Position numbers and translations under genes: made by a program
Shown: in pieces, positions 20,920-28,714 of the stretch
How positions within the stretch are numbered: position 1 is the first letter of the stretch
How the letters are laid out: each line of letters begins with the position of its first letter
Assembly (NCBI GenBank): GCA_014654415.1
Contig: JACWDC010000004.1
Span: forward strand, 37,375-101,374
From: Pelagibacterales bacterium SAG-MED05
Lineage (GTDB): Bacteria > Pseudomonadota > Alphaproteobacteria > Pelagibacterales > Pelagibacteraceae
Length of the DNA stretch: 64,000 nucleotides
Reading direction: 5' to 3'
The notes under the pieces: generated by a model
What the model was told of the DNA's origin: nothing
The model's input: only the letters and a program-made list of their open reading frames with translations
The model's database searches: none

Positions 20920-22179
20920 ATGGAAAAATATACGTGTAAATCTGTAGGTGTTATAGGAGCTGGAATTCAGGGTGTTTGTGTAGGTCTTCAATTAATTAAA
21001 AAAGGAATCCCAGTTACTATTTTTGATAGACAAGATCCTTTGTCTACAGAATTCAAACCTGCTTCTTATGGGAACGCAGGACACTTTTCTCCTTATGCAG
21101 TTTTACAGTTTAATCGTACCGATGTTTTGTATGATGTTCCTAAAATGCTTCTTAGTTCATATGGGCCTCTGGCTTTAAAGTGGAATTATGTTCCAAGGTT
21201 GATTCCCTGGATAGTAAATTATTTAAAAAACTTTAATAAAAAATCAATGTTGCATACAGCAAAGTATATGCATCAAATTTTAAGTCTATCAAATGATGCA
21301 TATGAAGAAATATTTAAGGAGATAGATACTACAAATTTAATTGACAAAAAAGGTATCATTTATGTTTGGACGAATAAAAATTTAAAAAGTAGAAAGCTAG
21401 AAATTAAAGTAAGAAATGATCTAGGTATAGAACAAAAACTTTTAACTAAAAAAGAAATTTTAGATTTAGAACCTAATTTAAATCCAGCATTTGATGCAGG
21501 CGTGATTTATGAAAAAGCTATGCATGCTAGAGATCCTCATGGGATTTTAAAAGCTATATTTAAACTTTTTTTAAGTAAAGGAGGAAAATTTATTCAAGAA
21601 AATATTACCAACCTTAAACAAGTCAATGATAACCAAACAAATATTAAATCAGATAAAAAAGAATATATTTTTGAAAAAACTGTAATTGCTTCAGGAGCTT
21701 TTTCAAAAAATTTAACTGATCAGTTAGAAGAAAATATCCCTCTAGATACTGAGCGAGGGTATCATGTTCATTTTAAAGATATGAATCATTTAATTTCTAG
21801 ACCAGTAATCTTCCTAGATAGAGGCTTTGGAATGACACCAATGAATCAAGGATTAAGAGTTGTCGGCACAGTAGAGCTAGGTGGCCTCAAAAATCCTCCT
21901 TCCAAAAAAAGAATTGATTATCTTTTAAGATGTGCAAAAGAACTTTTACCTCAACTTCAAACACATGAGGATGAGTGGTTAGGTTTTAGGCCAACTTTGC
22001 CAGATTTTTTACCCATCCTTGGCCCCTCATTGAAAAATAAAAATATTATCTACGCATTTGGCCATCATCATTTAGGCTGGACTCTAGGTGCTATAACAGG
22101 CAAAATTATTTCTGGAATAGTTGCGGAGGAGAAAACAAATTTGGATTTATCTCCCTACAGCTCTAAAAGATTTAATTAG
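20920..22179 (+). CDS. DadA-like FAD-dependent amine/amino acid oxidoreductase
   Basis: DAO-family flavoprotein of 419 residues. It has the FAD dinucleotide motif VGVIGAGIQGVCVGLQLIKKG at the N-terminus and NAGHFSPYAVLQF. The C-terminal PTLPDFLPILGPSLKN and FGHHHLGWTLGAITGKIISG are typical of D-amino acid dehydrogenase small subunits. A TTG at 20902 would lengthen it by six residues; I chose the ATG at 20920 because the FAD strand then begins at the usual distance. It runs with an EamA permease and a 2-hydroxyacid dehydrogenase, suggesting uptake or release and oxidation of a D-amino acid or N-substituted amino acid. The exact substrate is unknown. Confidence 0.8.
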   Translation: MEKYTCKSVGVIGAGIQGVCVGLQLIKKGIPVTIFDRQDPLSTEFKPASYGNAGHFSPYAVLQFNRTDVLYDVPKMLLSSYGPLALKWNYVPRLIPWIVNYLKNFNKKSMLHTAKYMHQILSLSNDAYEEIFKEIDTTNLIDKKGIIYVWTNKNLKSRKLEIKVRNDLGIEQKLLTKKEILDLEPNLNPAFDAGVIYEKAMHARDPHGILKAIFKLFLSKGGKFIQENITNLKQVNDNQTNIKSDKKEYIFEKTVIASGAFSKNLTDQLEENIPLDTERGYHVHFKDMNHLISRPVIFLDRGFGMTPMNQGLRVVGTVELGGLKNPPSKKRIDYLLRCAKELLPQLQTHEDEWLGFRPTLPDFLPILGPSLKNKNIIYAFGHHHLGWTLGAITGKIISGIVAEEKTNLDLSPYSSKRFN

Positions 22180-22186
22180 GAGTTTT

Positions 22187-23080
22187 TTGTCAAAAAATTA
22201 TTTAGCTTATTTATTTCTAGTGCTAGCGGCATTATTTTGGTCAGGCAATTTTATTGTCGGAAAGTTTGCTACGTTATTTGAAATTCCACCTTTAACCTTA
22301 AATGTTTTAAGATGGATTTCGGTGTGGATTATATTAATTCCTTTCACTTATAAAGAAATTTATAACAACTTACCTTATATAAAAAAGAATTGGATCGTTA
22401 TCAGCTTCATGGGAGTAATTACAATAAGCACATTCAACTCTGTCGTTTATTATGCACTTAACTATACACAAGTAATAAATGCAGTTTTAATGCTCGCAGC
22501 TATTCCTGCAGCAACAATTGTTCTTTCATCTTTAATGAAAATTGAAAAAACAAATATTTTTCAAATATTGGGATTGCTGTTATCAATTATAGGAATTGGA
22601 TCAATAATTTCTAACGGTGATATTCAAAAAATTATTTCTTTAAGTTTTAATAAAGGCGATTTGTGGATGCTAGTTTGTGTAATTACTTGGTCTCTTTATA
22701 CAACTTTACTTAAAAAACATAAATTTAAGTTTTCACAATTTACTTTAATACAGCTAATGGTTACTGCTGGACTACTTTTTTTAATACCACAATTTTTTTA
22801 TGAAAAATCTATTGGTTTAGAATTAAATTACAATAAAGCATTTTTTTTAATTCTTTTTTATGTAGTTATGTTTCCTGCGTTAGCCGCTTATTACTGCTGG
22901 CAAAAAGGTGTTCAGATAATTGGCCCAAATAGATCTACCATGTTTGTTCAATTGATGCCTTTATTCAGTGCTATAATGGCAATAATTATCTTTAATGAAA
23001 AATTTGAGTCATACCATTTTTTTGGAGCAACTTTTATATTAACTGGCATTTATTTATCTAATAGGAAAATACGTGCTTAA
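22187..23080 (+). CDS. EamA/DMT-family transporter
   Basis: A 297-residue protein with two EamA repeats and about ten helices (AYLFLVLAALFWSGNFIVGKF opening repeat 1; DLWMLVCVITWSLYTTLLKK opening repeat 2). The frame is open upstream to a TTG inside the dadA-like gene, but AGGAG at 22178-22182 followed by TTG at 22187 is the convincing start. Substrate unknown; members export or import small metabolites. The 3' end overlaps the next gene by 8 bp. Confidence 0.85.
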   Translation: MSKNYLAYLFLVLAALFWSGNFIVGKFATLFEIPPLTLNVLRWISVWIILIPFTYKEIYNNLPYIKKNWIVISFMGVITISTFNSVVYYALNYTQVINAVLMLAAIPAATIVLSSLMKIEKTNIFQILGLLLSIIGIGSIISNGDIQKIISLSFNKGDLWMLVCVITWSLYTTLLKKHKFKFSQFTLIQLMVTAGLLFLIPQFFYEKSIGLELNYNKAFFLILFYVVMFPALAAYYCWQKGVQIIGPNRSTMFVQLMPLFSAIMAIIIFNEKFESYHFFGATFILTGIYLSNRKIRA

Positions 23081-24023
23081 AGTTGGAGTTTTAGATGATT
23101 ATCAAGATGTATTTAATCAAATTATTGATATTGAAAAATTTAAAGAAAAATATGAATTTAAAATTTTCAATGAACCTTTTTCAACTGAAAATGAAGCAGT
23201 AGTAGCTTTAGAAGAGTTTGAAGCTCTTTTTATAATGCGAGAAAGAACTCCAATTACAAAATCTTTAATAACCTCTCTTCCAAAGTTAAAATATATTATG
23301 ACATCTGGCATGCGAAATAATGCTATTGACCTAGAAACTGCCAAAAAAAATAAGATTATAGTCTGCGGAACAGAAATTAATCCTAATCCAGCTGCAGAAA
23401 TTACATGGGCTTTAATATTAGGTTTATTAAGAAATATAAAACAAGAAGTTGATAATATGTTTCAAGGTTATTGGCAAACAACAATGGGCTTAGAATTAAA
23501 GGGTAAACTATTAGGCATTATTGGACTTGGGAAGATAGGAACCCAAGTTGCAAAAGTTGCAAAAGCTTTTGGAATGGAAGTTTGTGCTTGGAGTGAAAAT
23601 TTAGATTTAACACACGCAAATAAAATAGGGGTTCTTCCAATGACTAAAGAAGATTTATTAAAAAATTCTGATATTGTTTCACTTCATGTTGTGTTTGGAG
23701 ATAGATATAAAAATTTAATTACAAAAAAAGAGTTAGAGATGATGAAAAAATCATCTTTTTTAATCAATACCTCTAGAGGCTCAATCGTTAATGAAGGAGA
23801 TTTAATTCAGGCATTAAAAGACGAAACAATTACCGGGGCTGGTTTAGATGTTTATGATAAGGAACCATTGCCTCAAGATCACAAATTAAGATTTCTACCT
23901 AATGCTTTGTTATTACCTCATATAGGGTATGTTACAGCAGAGAACTATTCAAAATTTTATTCGCAAATGATCGAAAACCTTGAGGGATGCTTAGAAAATA
24001 AGCCCTTAAGATTAATCTCATAA
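23073..24023 (+). CDS. D-isomer-specific 2-hydroxyacid dehydrogenase family protein
   Basis: A 316-residue NAD-dependent dehydrogenase: substrate domain, then Rossmann motif GIIGLGKIGTQVAKVAKAFG, catalytic Arg region LINTSRGSIVNEGDL, Glu in GAGLDVYDKEPLP and catalytic His in LPHIGYVTAENY. It resembles the phosphoglycerate dehydrogenase-like branch but lacks a regulatory ACT domain. It begins with GTG within the EamA gene. Following the DadA-like oxidase, it may reduce the 2-oxoacid that enzyme produces; this is inference. Confidence 0.85.
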   Translation: MLKVGVLDDYQDVFNQIIDIEKFKEKYEFKIFNEPFSTENEAVVALEEFEALFIMRERTPITKSLITSLPKLKYIMTSGMRNNAIDLETAKKNKIIVCGTEINPNPAAEITWALILGLLRNIKQEVDNMFQGYWQTTMGLELKGKLLGIIGLGKIGTQVAKVAKAFGMEVCAWSENLDLTHANKIGVLPMTKEDLLKNSDIVSLHVVFGDRYKNLITKKELEMMKKSSFLINTSRGSIVNEGDLIQALKDETITGAGLDVYDKEPLPQDHKLRFLPNALLLPHIGYVTAENYSKFYSQMIENLEGCLENKPLRLIS

Positions 24024-24129
24024 TCTCTATCATTTAGCACCTTCAATTCTAGGTTGTATTTGATAAACTCATTTTGAGGCTCTGATTCGTTTTAAAAAAA
24101 ACAAATCTATGCTTAATGATTGTAGGAGT

Positions 24130-24471
24130 ATGAAAAAAGTATCTGGTCTTTTGACCGCATTATTATTATTTAGTGGTTGCGCCGAGACTATGGCGTTGCT
24201 TGGACCCGCCTCTACATCTTTAGGAGGAGGAAACGTACTTCGATCCACTATTTCATCAACTGTATCTTATGGGGTAAAAAAACAAACTGGCATGTCCCCG
24301 ACACAACATGCGTTGTCTTATGCTGGAAAAGTAAATCCTAAGAAGAAAAAAGAATCATGCGTATCATTTCTTGAAAAAACCAACTCAGAAATATGTGCAA
24401 TTTTGAAAAGACGACTTATTTTAACAAAATCTAAAATAAAATTCTTAGACTCTGATATCAAACCTGAATAA
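24130..24471 (+). CDS. Small lipoprotein, paralogue A of a tandem pair
   Basis: A 113-residue protein from the ATG at 24130 (an in-frame ATG at 24109 would add seven residues before the signal peptide). Signal sequence MKKVSGLLTALLLFSGC ends in a lipobox-like FSGC. The mature part opens CAETMALLGPAS and includes SYGVKKQTGMSPTQHALSYA and a two-cysteine stretch (ESCVSF, SEICAI). The family is not recognised. The next gene encodes a clear paralogue, so a local duplication is evident. Confidence 0.75.
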   Translation: MKKVSGLLTALLLFSGCAETMALLGPASTSLGGGNVLRSTISSTVSYGVKKQTGMSPTQHALSYAGKVNPKKKKESCVSFLEKTNSEICAILKRRLILTKSKIKFLDSDIKPE

Positions 24472-24588
24472 GAAAACTTAAATTTCATCTACCATAAGTT
24501 GTGTTAATAAAAATTTAAATAATCAAAATTAGCTTTTTTTTACAAAAGAAGCAGATATATAAAATCAATTAACACATACCAGTAAATT

Positions 24589-25032
24589 ATGAAGAAAGTA
24601 TTTTTTTTATTATCAAGTCTATTTTTGTTAAATGGATGTGCCGAAACAGTAGCATTATTGGGCCCAGTTGGGGGAGCATCTAATGGAAAAATGCTTCAGT
24701 CTTCTTTAAATTCAGTAATAAGTTATGGAGTTAAAAAACAAACAGGAAAATCTCCTTTAGAACACGCTCTTGCATATGCAGAAGAAAAAAATCCTGAGAA
24801 AAAGCAAGAGACTTGTATTTCTTTTATCAAAAAAACAAGATCTGAATTTTGTACGATTTTAAATAAACAAATATCATTAACAAATATTGCAGTAAAAGAG
24901 AAAACATTAGCTATTGTGAAAAAATATCCTAAAAATATTAAAACTAAAAATATAACTGTTTTGAAAAAAATTGTTAAATCTTCAAAAATAGAAGAACTAG
25001 CTAAAAATTCAGATATTTTTAAAAGAAGGTAA
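24589..25032 (+). CDS. Small lipoprotein, paralogue B of a tandem pair
   Basis: A 147-residue paralogue of the preceding gene: lipobox LLNGC, then CAETVALLGP, ISYGVKKQTGKSPLEHALAYA and the paired cysteines in ETCISFIKK and SEFCTIL. A Lys-rich C-terminal extension of about 40 residues is absent from paralogue A. It is separated from A by 117 bp with no clear signal. Function unknown; probably an outer- or inner-membrane-anchored periplasmic protein. Confidence 0.78.
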   Translation: MKKVFFLLSSLFLLNGCAETVALLGPVGGASNGKMLQSSLNSVISYGVKKQTGKSPLEHALAYAEEKNPEKKQETCISFIKKTRSEFCTILNKQISLTNIAVKEKTLAIVKKYPKNIKTKNITVLKKIVKSSKIEELAKNSDIFKRR

Positions 25033-25038
25033 CTTTAA

Positions 25039-25060
25039 GCCCTACCTTTTGTGATGGGGC
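25039..25060. terminator. Hairpin between convergent lipoprotein and rhodanese genes
   Basis: GCCC-TA-C pairs with G-AT-GGGC around a 7-base loop (25039-25060), with one wobble and one mismatch. It has no strong U-run on either side. It lies just beyond the metY-3'-like fragment on the minus strand, in the same relative place as the hairpin at 25470-25494 after metY, so it appears to be part of the duplicated unit. Confidence 0.45.
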
Positions 25061-25067
25061 AAAAAAT

Positions 25068-25103
25068 TTAAGCTGCTAAAGCTTGTTTAATGTCTGCAAT
25101 AAT
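25068..25103 (-). pseudogene. Remnant of a metY 3' end: last 11 codons plus stop
   Basis: Read on the minus strand this encodes IIADIKQALAA-stop, identical in protein to the C-terminus of the intact metY 396 bp upstream. The DNA of the 11 codons differs at four positions, all synonymous third bases (ATT/ATC, GCA/GCT, GAC/GAT, CAA/CAG counting the first Ile as equivalent). The fragment begins at the last base of the rhodanese stop codon, in another frame. It is therefore a truncated second copy of a metY end, from duplication or from recombination with another strain's metY. Confidence 0.8.
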
Positions 25104-25462
25104 TAAGTAGTAGGAAGTCCTGAATTTTCCCAACCAGTAAAACCATCTGAAACATTTACACAATTGTAACCTTCTTCATTTAATAACTCGGCTGCGCTTT
25201 GTGATCTAATACCTATTCCACACATAGTTAAAACTTCATATTCTTGATTGATATTTAAGTCTTTAAATTCCTTAAAAAAATTTTCATTAACAATTCCTCC
25301 TCCAAATTCTAAGGATAGAAAATGAGCTTTTAATCCAATTTTTTCACCATCAGGTTTACCTACTTGATCCCATTCTTCTTTGGTTCTCACGTCAAGCAAA
25401 ATACTTTTTGGATTATTTTTTATATAATCTTTTATTTCATGGCTTGGTATCTGTTTAATCAT
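25103..25462 (-). CDS. Single-domain rhodanese-like sulfurtransferase
   Basis: A 119-residue rhodanese fold: SILLDVRTKEEWDQVGKPDG near residue 20, and active-site loop MCGIGIRSQSAAELL with the catalytic Cys at about 81. The C-terminal part, NVSDGFTGWENSGLPTT, is standard for single-domain forms. It may carry persulfide sulfur for the sulfhydrylase encoded upstream. It lies between metY and a duplicated metY 3' end, indicating insertion into the locus. Confidence 0.9.
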   Translation of the reverse strand: MIKQIPSHEIKDYIKNNPKSILLDVRTKEEWDQVGKPDGEKIGLKAHFLSLEFGGGIVNENFFKEFKDLNINQEYEVLTMCGIGIRSQSAAELLNEEGYNCVNVSDGFTGWENSGLPTT

Positions 25463-25469
25463 ATTTATT

Positions 25470-25494
25470 TTAACCCCACCTCAAGTGGGGTTAA
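25470..25494 (-). terminator. 10-bp hairpin between metY and rhodanese gene
   Basis: TTAACCCCAC and GTGGGGTTAA pair perfectly around a 5-base loop, beginning 5 bp after the metY stop. There is no U-run on the minus strand (the following bases are AATAAATAT), so it may protect the mRNA 3' end or slow transcription rather than terminate it. It ends only 8 bp before the rhodanese start codon and could also hide that gene's ribosome site (GAGGTG sits in its loop and 3' arm). Confidence 0.55.
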
Positions 25495-25498
25495 ATAT

Positions 25499-26791
25499 TT
25501 AAGCTGCTAAAGCCTGTTTAATATCAGCAATGATATCGTCTGGATGTTCAATGCCTATTGAAAGCCTAACATAACCCGGTGTTACACCAGCTGCCAACAA
25601 CTCTTCATCACTTAATTGACTATGTGTCGTTGTTGCTGGATGAATCGCTAAACTTCTAGCATCTCCAATGTTAGCAACATGATAAAGCATCTTTAAATTG
25701 TCAATGAATTTAGAACCAGCTTCTCTAGTACCAACATCCATTCCAACTAATGAACCGTATCCACCCTTCATGTATTTCTTAGCTCTTTCTTTAATCTCAC
25801 CTTGGTGATTAGTAGGGTAGATTATATTTTTAACTTTCTTTTGTGTTTCTAAGAAAGAGACTACTTTTTCTGCATTGCTGCAGTGTTGTTTCATTCTAAG
25901 AGCAACAGTTTCCAAACCTTGAATAATTTGAAAAGCATTGAATGGACTTAATGGAGCACCTAAGTCTCTAAGTAAAACCACTCTTGCTCTAATTGCAAAA
26001 GGAATGTTAGCTCCTGTTAATTGAGGAACTGCATCCGCCCAAATAGCACCACCATAACTTTGATCTGGCTCATTCATTAATGGTTGTCTTTTTCTGTCTT
26101 TTGTCCAGTCAAAGTTACCACCATCTACAATGATCCCACCTATGGAAGTTCCATGACCTCCGATATATTTTGTCAAAGAATGCATTACTACTGCAGCACC
26201 ATGAGCCAAAGGTTTACATATTACAGGTGAAGCAGTGTTATCTATAAATAAAGGTATTCCTTTTTTTCTACCAATATCTGCAACTTCTTTAATTGGAAAA
26301 ACACGAAGATAAGGATTTGGACAAGATTCACCATAGTAAGCTCTAGTTTTATCATCAGTTAATTTTTCAAAGTTTTTTGGATCTGCAGGGTCTGCAAACC
26401 TAACTTCAACACCTTGTAATCTTAATTGATTTTTAAATAGATTTACCGTACCTCCGTAAAGATCTGTAGAAGCAACAATGTTGTCACCAGCTTTAGCTAC
26501 GTTTAGAATACAATAAGCTGATGCCGCTTGACCAGAACCAACTGCCACCGCAGCTAAGCCGCCTTCTAATGCAGCAACTCTTTTCTCAAGAACATCACAT
26601 GTTGGATTCATAATTCTTGTATAAATGTTACCAAATTCTTTCAAACCAAATAAATTTGCCGCTGTTTCAGCATTTTTAAATTGATAAGAAGAGGTTTGAT
26701 AAATTGGAACAGCTACCGCTGTTGTTGCTGGGTCGCTTCTATACTCACCACCATGCAAACCAATAGTTTCTGGATGTTTAAAATTAGCCAT
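25499..26791 (-). CDS. metY: O-acetylhomoserine/O-acetylserine sulfhydrylase
   Basis: A PLP enzyme of the Cys/Met metabolism family, 430 residues. It makes homocysteine (or methionine from methanethiol) from an acetylated amino acid. Seen: N-terminal TIGLHGGEYRSDPATTAVAVPIYQTSSY, substrate/PLP residues in YTRIMNPT, GSGQAASAYCILN, the Schiff-base lysine in MHSLTKYIGGHGTSIGG, and C-terminal LSIGIEHPDDII. A strong AAGGAGG sits 8 bp before the ATG. The leader carries SAM-responsive RNA elements, so the gene is under feedback by S-adenosylmethionine. Length favours MetY over MetB/MetC. Confidence 0.95.
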   Translation of the reverse strand: MANFKHPETIGLHGGEYRSDPATTAVAVPIYQTSSYQFKNAETAANLFGLKEFGNIYTRIMNPTCDVLEKRVAALEGGLAAVAVGSGQAASAYCILNVAKAGDNIVASTDLYGGTVNLFKNQLRLQGVEVRFADPADPKNFEKLTDDKTRAYYGESCPNPYLRVFPIKEVADIGRKKGIPLFIDNTASPVICKPLAHGAAVVMHSLTKYIGGHGTSIGGIIVDGGNFDWTKDRKRQPLMNEPDQSYGGAIWADAVPQLTGANIPFAIRARVVLLRDLGAPLSPFNAFQIIQGLETVALRMKQHCSNAEKVVSFLETQKKVKNIIYPTNHQGEIKERAKKYMKGGYGSLVGMDVGTREAGSKFIDNLKMLYHVANIGDARSLAIHPATTTHSQLSDEELLAAGVTPGYVRLSIGIEHPDDIIADIKQALAA

Positions 26792-26802
26792 TTTTTTTCC
26801 TC

Positions 26803-26876
26803 CTTTTTAGTACTTCGACGATATGTCGGGCGTACAATATAGTTCAAATACCCGGTTTTGATTTGAGAATGTTTCA
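26803..26876 (-). ncRNA. Candidate SAM-V riboswitch overlapping the metY ribosome site
   Basis: Between the terminator and the metY start the minus strand has a second structured element. UCAAAU (about 26862-26857) pairs with AUUUGA downstream, and CGGGU pairs with GCCCG. The stretch CUCAAAUCAAAACCGGGU resembles the SAM-V core. The element runs into the AAGGAGG. In SAR11 relatives a SAM-II/SAM-V tandem before metY is known from the literature; the match here is by pattern and position, not by a covariance search. Confidence 0.6.
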
Positions 26877-26904
26877 AAAAAAAACCACCGGCTAAAGCGG
26901 TGGT
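26876..26904 (-). terminator. Intrinsic terminator of the SAM-II expression platform
   Basis: ACCACCG and CGGTGGT (26884-26904) pair perfectly around a 7-base loop and are followed on the minus strand by a run of eight or more U. The loop and 5' arm contain CGCUUUAGC (26899-26891), exactly complementary to GCUAAAGCG of the SAM-II aptamer (26926-26918), so aptamer folding and terminator formation are linked. Confidence 0.9.
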
Positions 26905-26914
26905 CATTAGACTT

Positions 26915-26970
26915 AGTCGCTTTAGCTGGACTTTTTGAGCGCTCAGCAATTTGAATTAAATCAGCGCTAA
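26915..26970 (-). ncRNA. SAM-II riboswitch aptamer upstream of metY
   Basis: On the minus strand AGCGCU (26968-26963) pairs with AGCGCU (26943-26938). The conserved SAM-II loop CUGAUUUAA follows the first arm, and the 3' pseudoknot strand AGCUAAAGCG lies at 26927-26918. These are the hallmark elements of SAM-II, an H-type pseudoknot that binds S-adenosylmethionine and is common in alphaproteobacterial methionine genes. The predicted transcription start falls at the first bases of the aptamer. Confidence 0.88.
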
Positions 26971-26974
26971 AAAC

Positions 26975-27003
26975 ACTTAACTACCTTTCTTATTTGCTGT
27001 CAA
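26975..27003 (-). promoter_or_regulatory. Predicted metY promoter
   Basis: On the minus strand a perfect -35 TTGACA (27003-26998) is followed after 17 bp by TTAAGT (26980-26975), a weak -10. The start would then be near 26968, exactly at the SAM-II aptamer, giving the aptamer almost no extra leader. The remaining intergenic bases to the soxB start (27004-27107) show no other clear element. Confidence 0.55.
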
Positions 27004-27107
27004 GTTGTATATAAATACTCCAATTTCAAGCTTTATAGCCTTACATACTGATACCTTTTTGCCTTGGAATCCTTTTGTTATTCTCGACTTTTTTGCTAGT
27101 TTGAGCT

Positions 27108-28358
27108 GTGAAAAAAAAATATTCAATTTTTACTCTTATAAAAAACTCTTTTTCCAATAATGAAAATTGGAAGAAGATGTGGAAAAGTCCGAGGCCTAAG
27201 AAAACCTACGATGTAATTGTAGTAGGTGGTGGAGGGCATGGATTAGGTACTGCTTATTATTTAGCAAAGGAACATGGAATAAAAAATATTGCAGTCATAG
27301 AAAAAGGCTGGTTAGGAGGTGGAAATACTGGGCGGAATACTACAATTATAAGATCCAATTATCTCTGGAATGAAAGCGCTAATCTTTATGATCATTCAAT
27401 AAAGTTATGGGAAAATCTATCTCAAGAATTAAATTATAACATGATGTTTAGCCAAAGAGGTGTGATGAATTTAGCTCACAACGAGCATGACATTAAAGAG
27501 ATGAAAAGAAGAGTAAGTGCTAACAGACTTAACGGACTGGACACTCAGTGGTTAGAAACAAAAGAAATCAAAAAATTAGTTCCTATAATGAATACAGATA
27601 ATTTAAGGTACCCGGTTTTAGGTGCTGCTTTTCAACCAAGAGGTGGAGTGGCAAGGCACGATGCTATTGCCTGGGGTTTTGCGATGAGAGCAGACGAAAT
27701 GGGAGTTGATATTATTCAAAACTGTGAAGCTCAAAGTATTAAAACAAGGAGTGGTAAAGTCGAAGGAGTTAAAACTTCTAAAGGTTTTATAAGAGCAAAA
27801 AAAGTAGCAGTTGTAGCCTCAGGTCATACTAGTGTATTAGCAAAAACAGCTGGTGTAAGGTTGCCATTACAAAGCAGACCTTTGCAAGCTTTAGTTTCTG
27901 AACCTATTAAACCTATTATCAATACAGTTGTAATGTCTAACGCTGTGCACGCTTATGTAAGCCAATCAGACAAAGGTGAACTAGTTATTGGCGCTGGAAC
28001 GGATGGATACAATTCATTTACGCAAAGAGGAGGGTATGATGTTATCGAAGAAACAGTACGTGCCATTGTTGAGCTTTACCCAATATTTGGAAAGATGAAA
28101 ATGTTACGTCAATGGGGAGGGATAGTAGATATTTGTCCTGACGCTAGTCCAATAATAAGCAAATGTGAAATTAAAGGATTATATTTTAATTGTGGTTGGG
28201 GGACAGGTGGGTTTAAAGCTACACCAGGTAGTGCAAATGTTTTTGCACACACAGTTGCTAATGATGAGCCGCATAAAATAAATGCTCCTTTTAATTTAGA
28301 AAGATTTTCTGATGGTAGACTTATAGACGAACACGGAGCAGCTGCAGTAGCACATTAG
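27108..28358 (+). CDS. soxB: Sarcosine oxidase beta subunit
   Basis: FAD/FMN subunit of heterotetrameric sarcosine oxidase, which demethylates sarcosine to glycine with formation of 5,10-methylene-tetrahydrofolate and peroxide. The FAD motif is [19 protein letters not shown]. The signature is [18 protein letters not shown]. The His that carries covalent FMN is in [13 protein letters not shown]. The C-terminal end has [15 protein letters not shown]. Starts with GTG at 27108; 416 residues is normal. The order soxBDAG is complete. Confidence 0.95.
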   Translation: MKKKYSIFTLIKNSFSNNENWKKMWKSPRPKKTYDVIVVGGGGHGLGTAYYLAKEHGIKNIAVIEKGWLGGGNTGRNTTIIRSNYLWNESANLYDHSIKLWENLSQELNYNMMFSQRGVMNLAHNEHDIKEMKRRVSANRLNGLDTQWLETKEIKKLVPIMNTDNLRYPVLGAAFQPRGGVARHDAIAWGFAMRADEMGVDIIQNCEAQSIKTRSGKVEGVKTSKGFIRAKKVAVVASGHTSVLAKTAGVRLPLQSRPLQALVSEPIKPIINTVVMSNAVHAYVSQSDKGELVIGAGTDGYNSFTQRGGYDVIEETVRAIVELYPIFGKMKMLRQWGGIVDICPDASPIISKCEIKGLYFNCGWGTGGFKATPGSANVFAHTVANDEPHKINAPFNLERFSDGRLIDEHGAAAVAH

Positions 28359-28360
28359 AT

Positions 28361-28711
28361 ATGATTTTAATAAATTGCCCATATTGCGGTGAAAGAGATC
28401 AATCAGAGTTTTCTAATGGAGGTGAAGCTCATGTAGCTAGACCAGAAAACTCTGATAGTCTTAACGATAAAGACTGGGGTCAATATGTTTTTTATCGGGA
28501 TAATCCTAAAGGAATTTTTTATGAACGTTGGGTTCACTCTCACGGGTGTAGAAAATGGTTTAATGCAGTTAGAAACACAGCTACAGATGAAATATTAAAA
28601 ATTTATAAGGTAGATGAAAAAACACCTAAAATAGATAGTTTTACCAATACTTTAAAGACTCCTTCAGGAGAACCAAAAGTTGGATCTGGAAATTTCACAG
28701 TAAAGAAATAA
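28361..28711 (+). CDS. soxD: Sarcosine oxidase delta subunit
   Basis: The small zinc-binding subunit, 116 residues. The N-terminal CPYCGERDQSEF supplies two cysteines, and HSHGCRKWFNAVRNT supplies His and Cys for the zinc site. Starts 2 bp after soxB and is followed by soxA after 3 bp. Confidence 0.95.
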   Translation: MILINCPYCGERDQSEFSNGGEAHVARPENSDSLNDKDWGQYVFYRDNPKGIFYERWVHSHGCRKWFNAVRNTATDEILKIYKVDEKTPKIDSFTNTLKTPSGEPKVGSGNFTVKK

Positions 28712-28714
28712 TTT

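Noticed and set aside
22121-22186. Extended N-terminus of the EamA protein (Arg/Lys-rich, inside the dadA-like gene)
   Set aside because: A better start with AGGAG exists at 22187 and the added residues do not fit the family.
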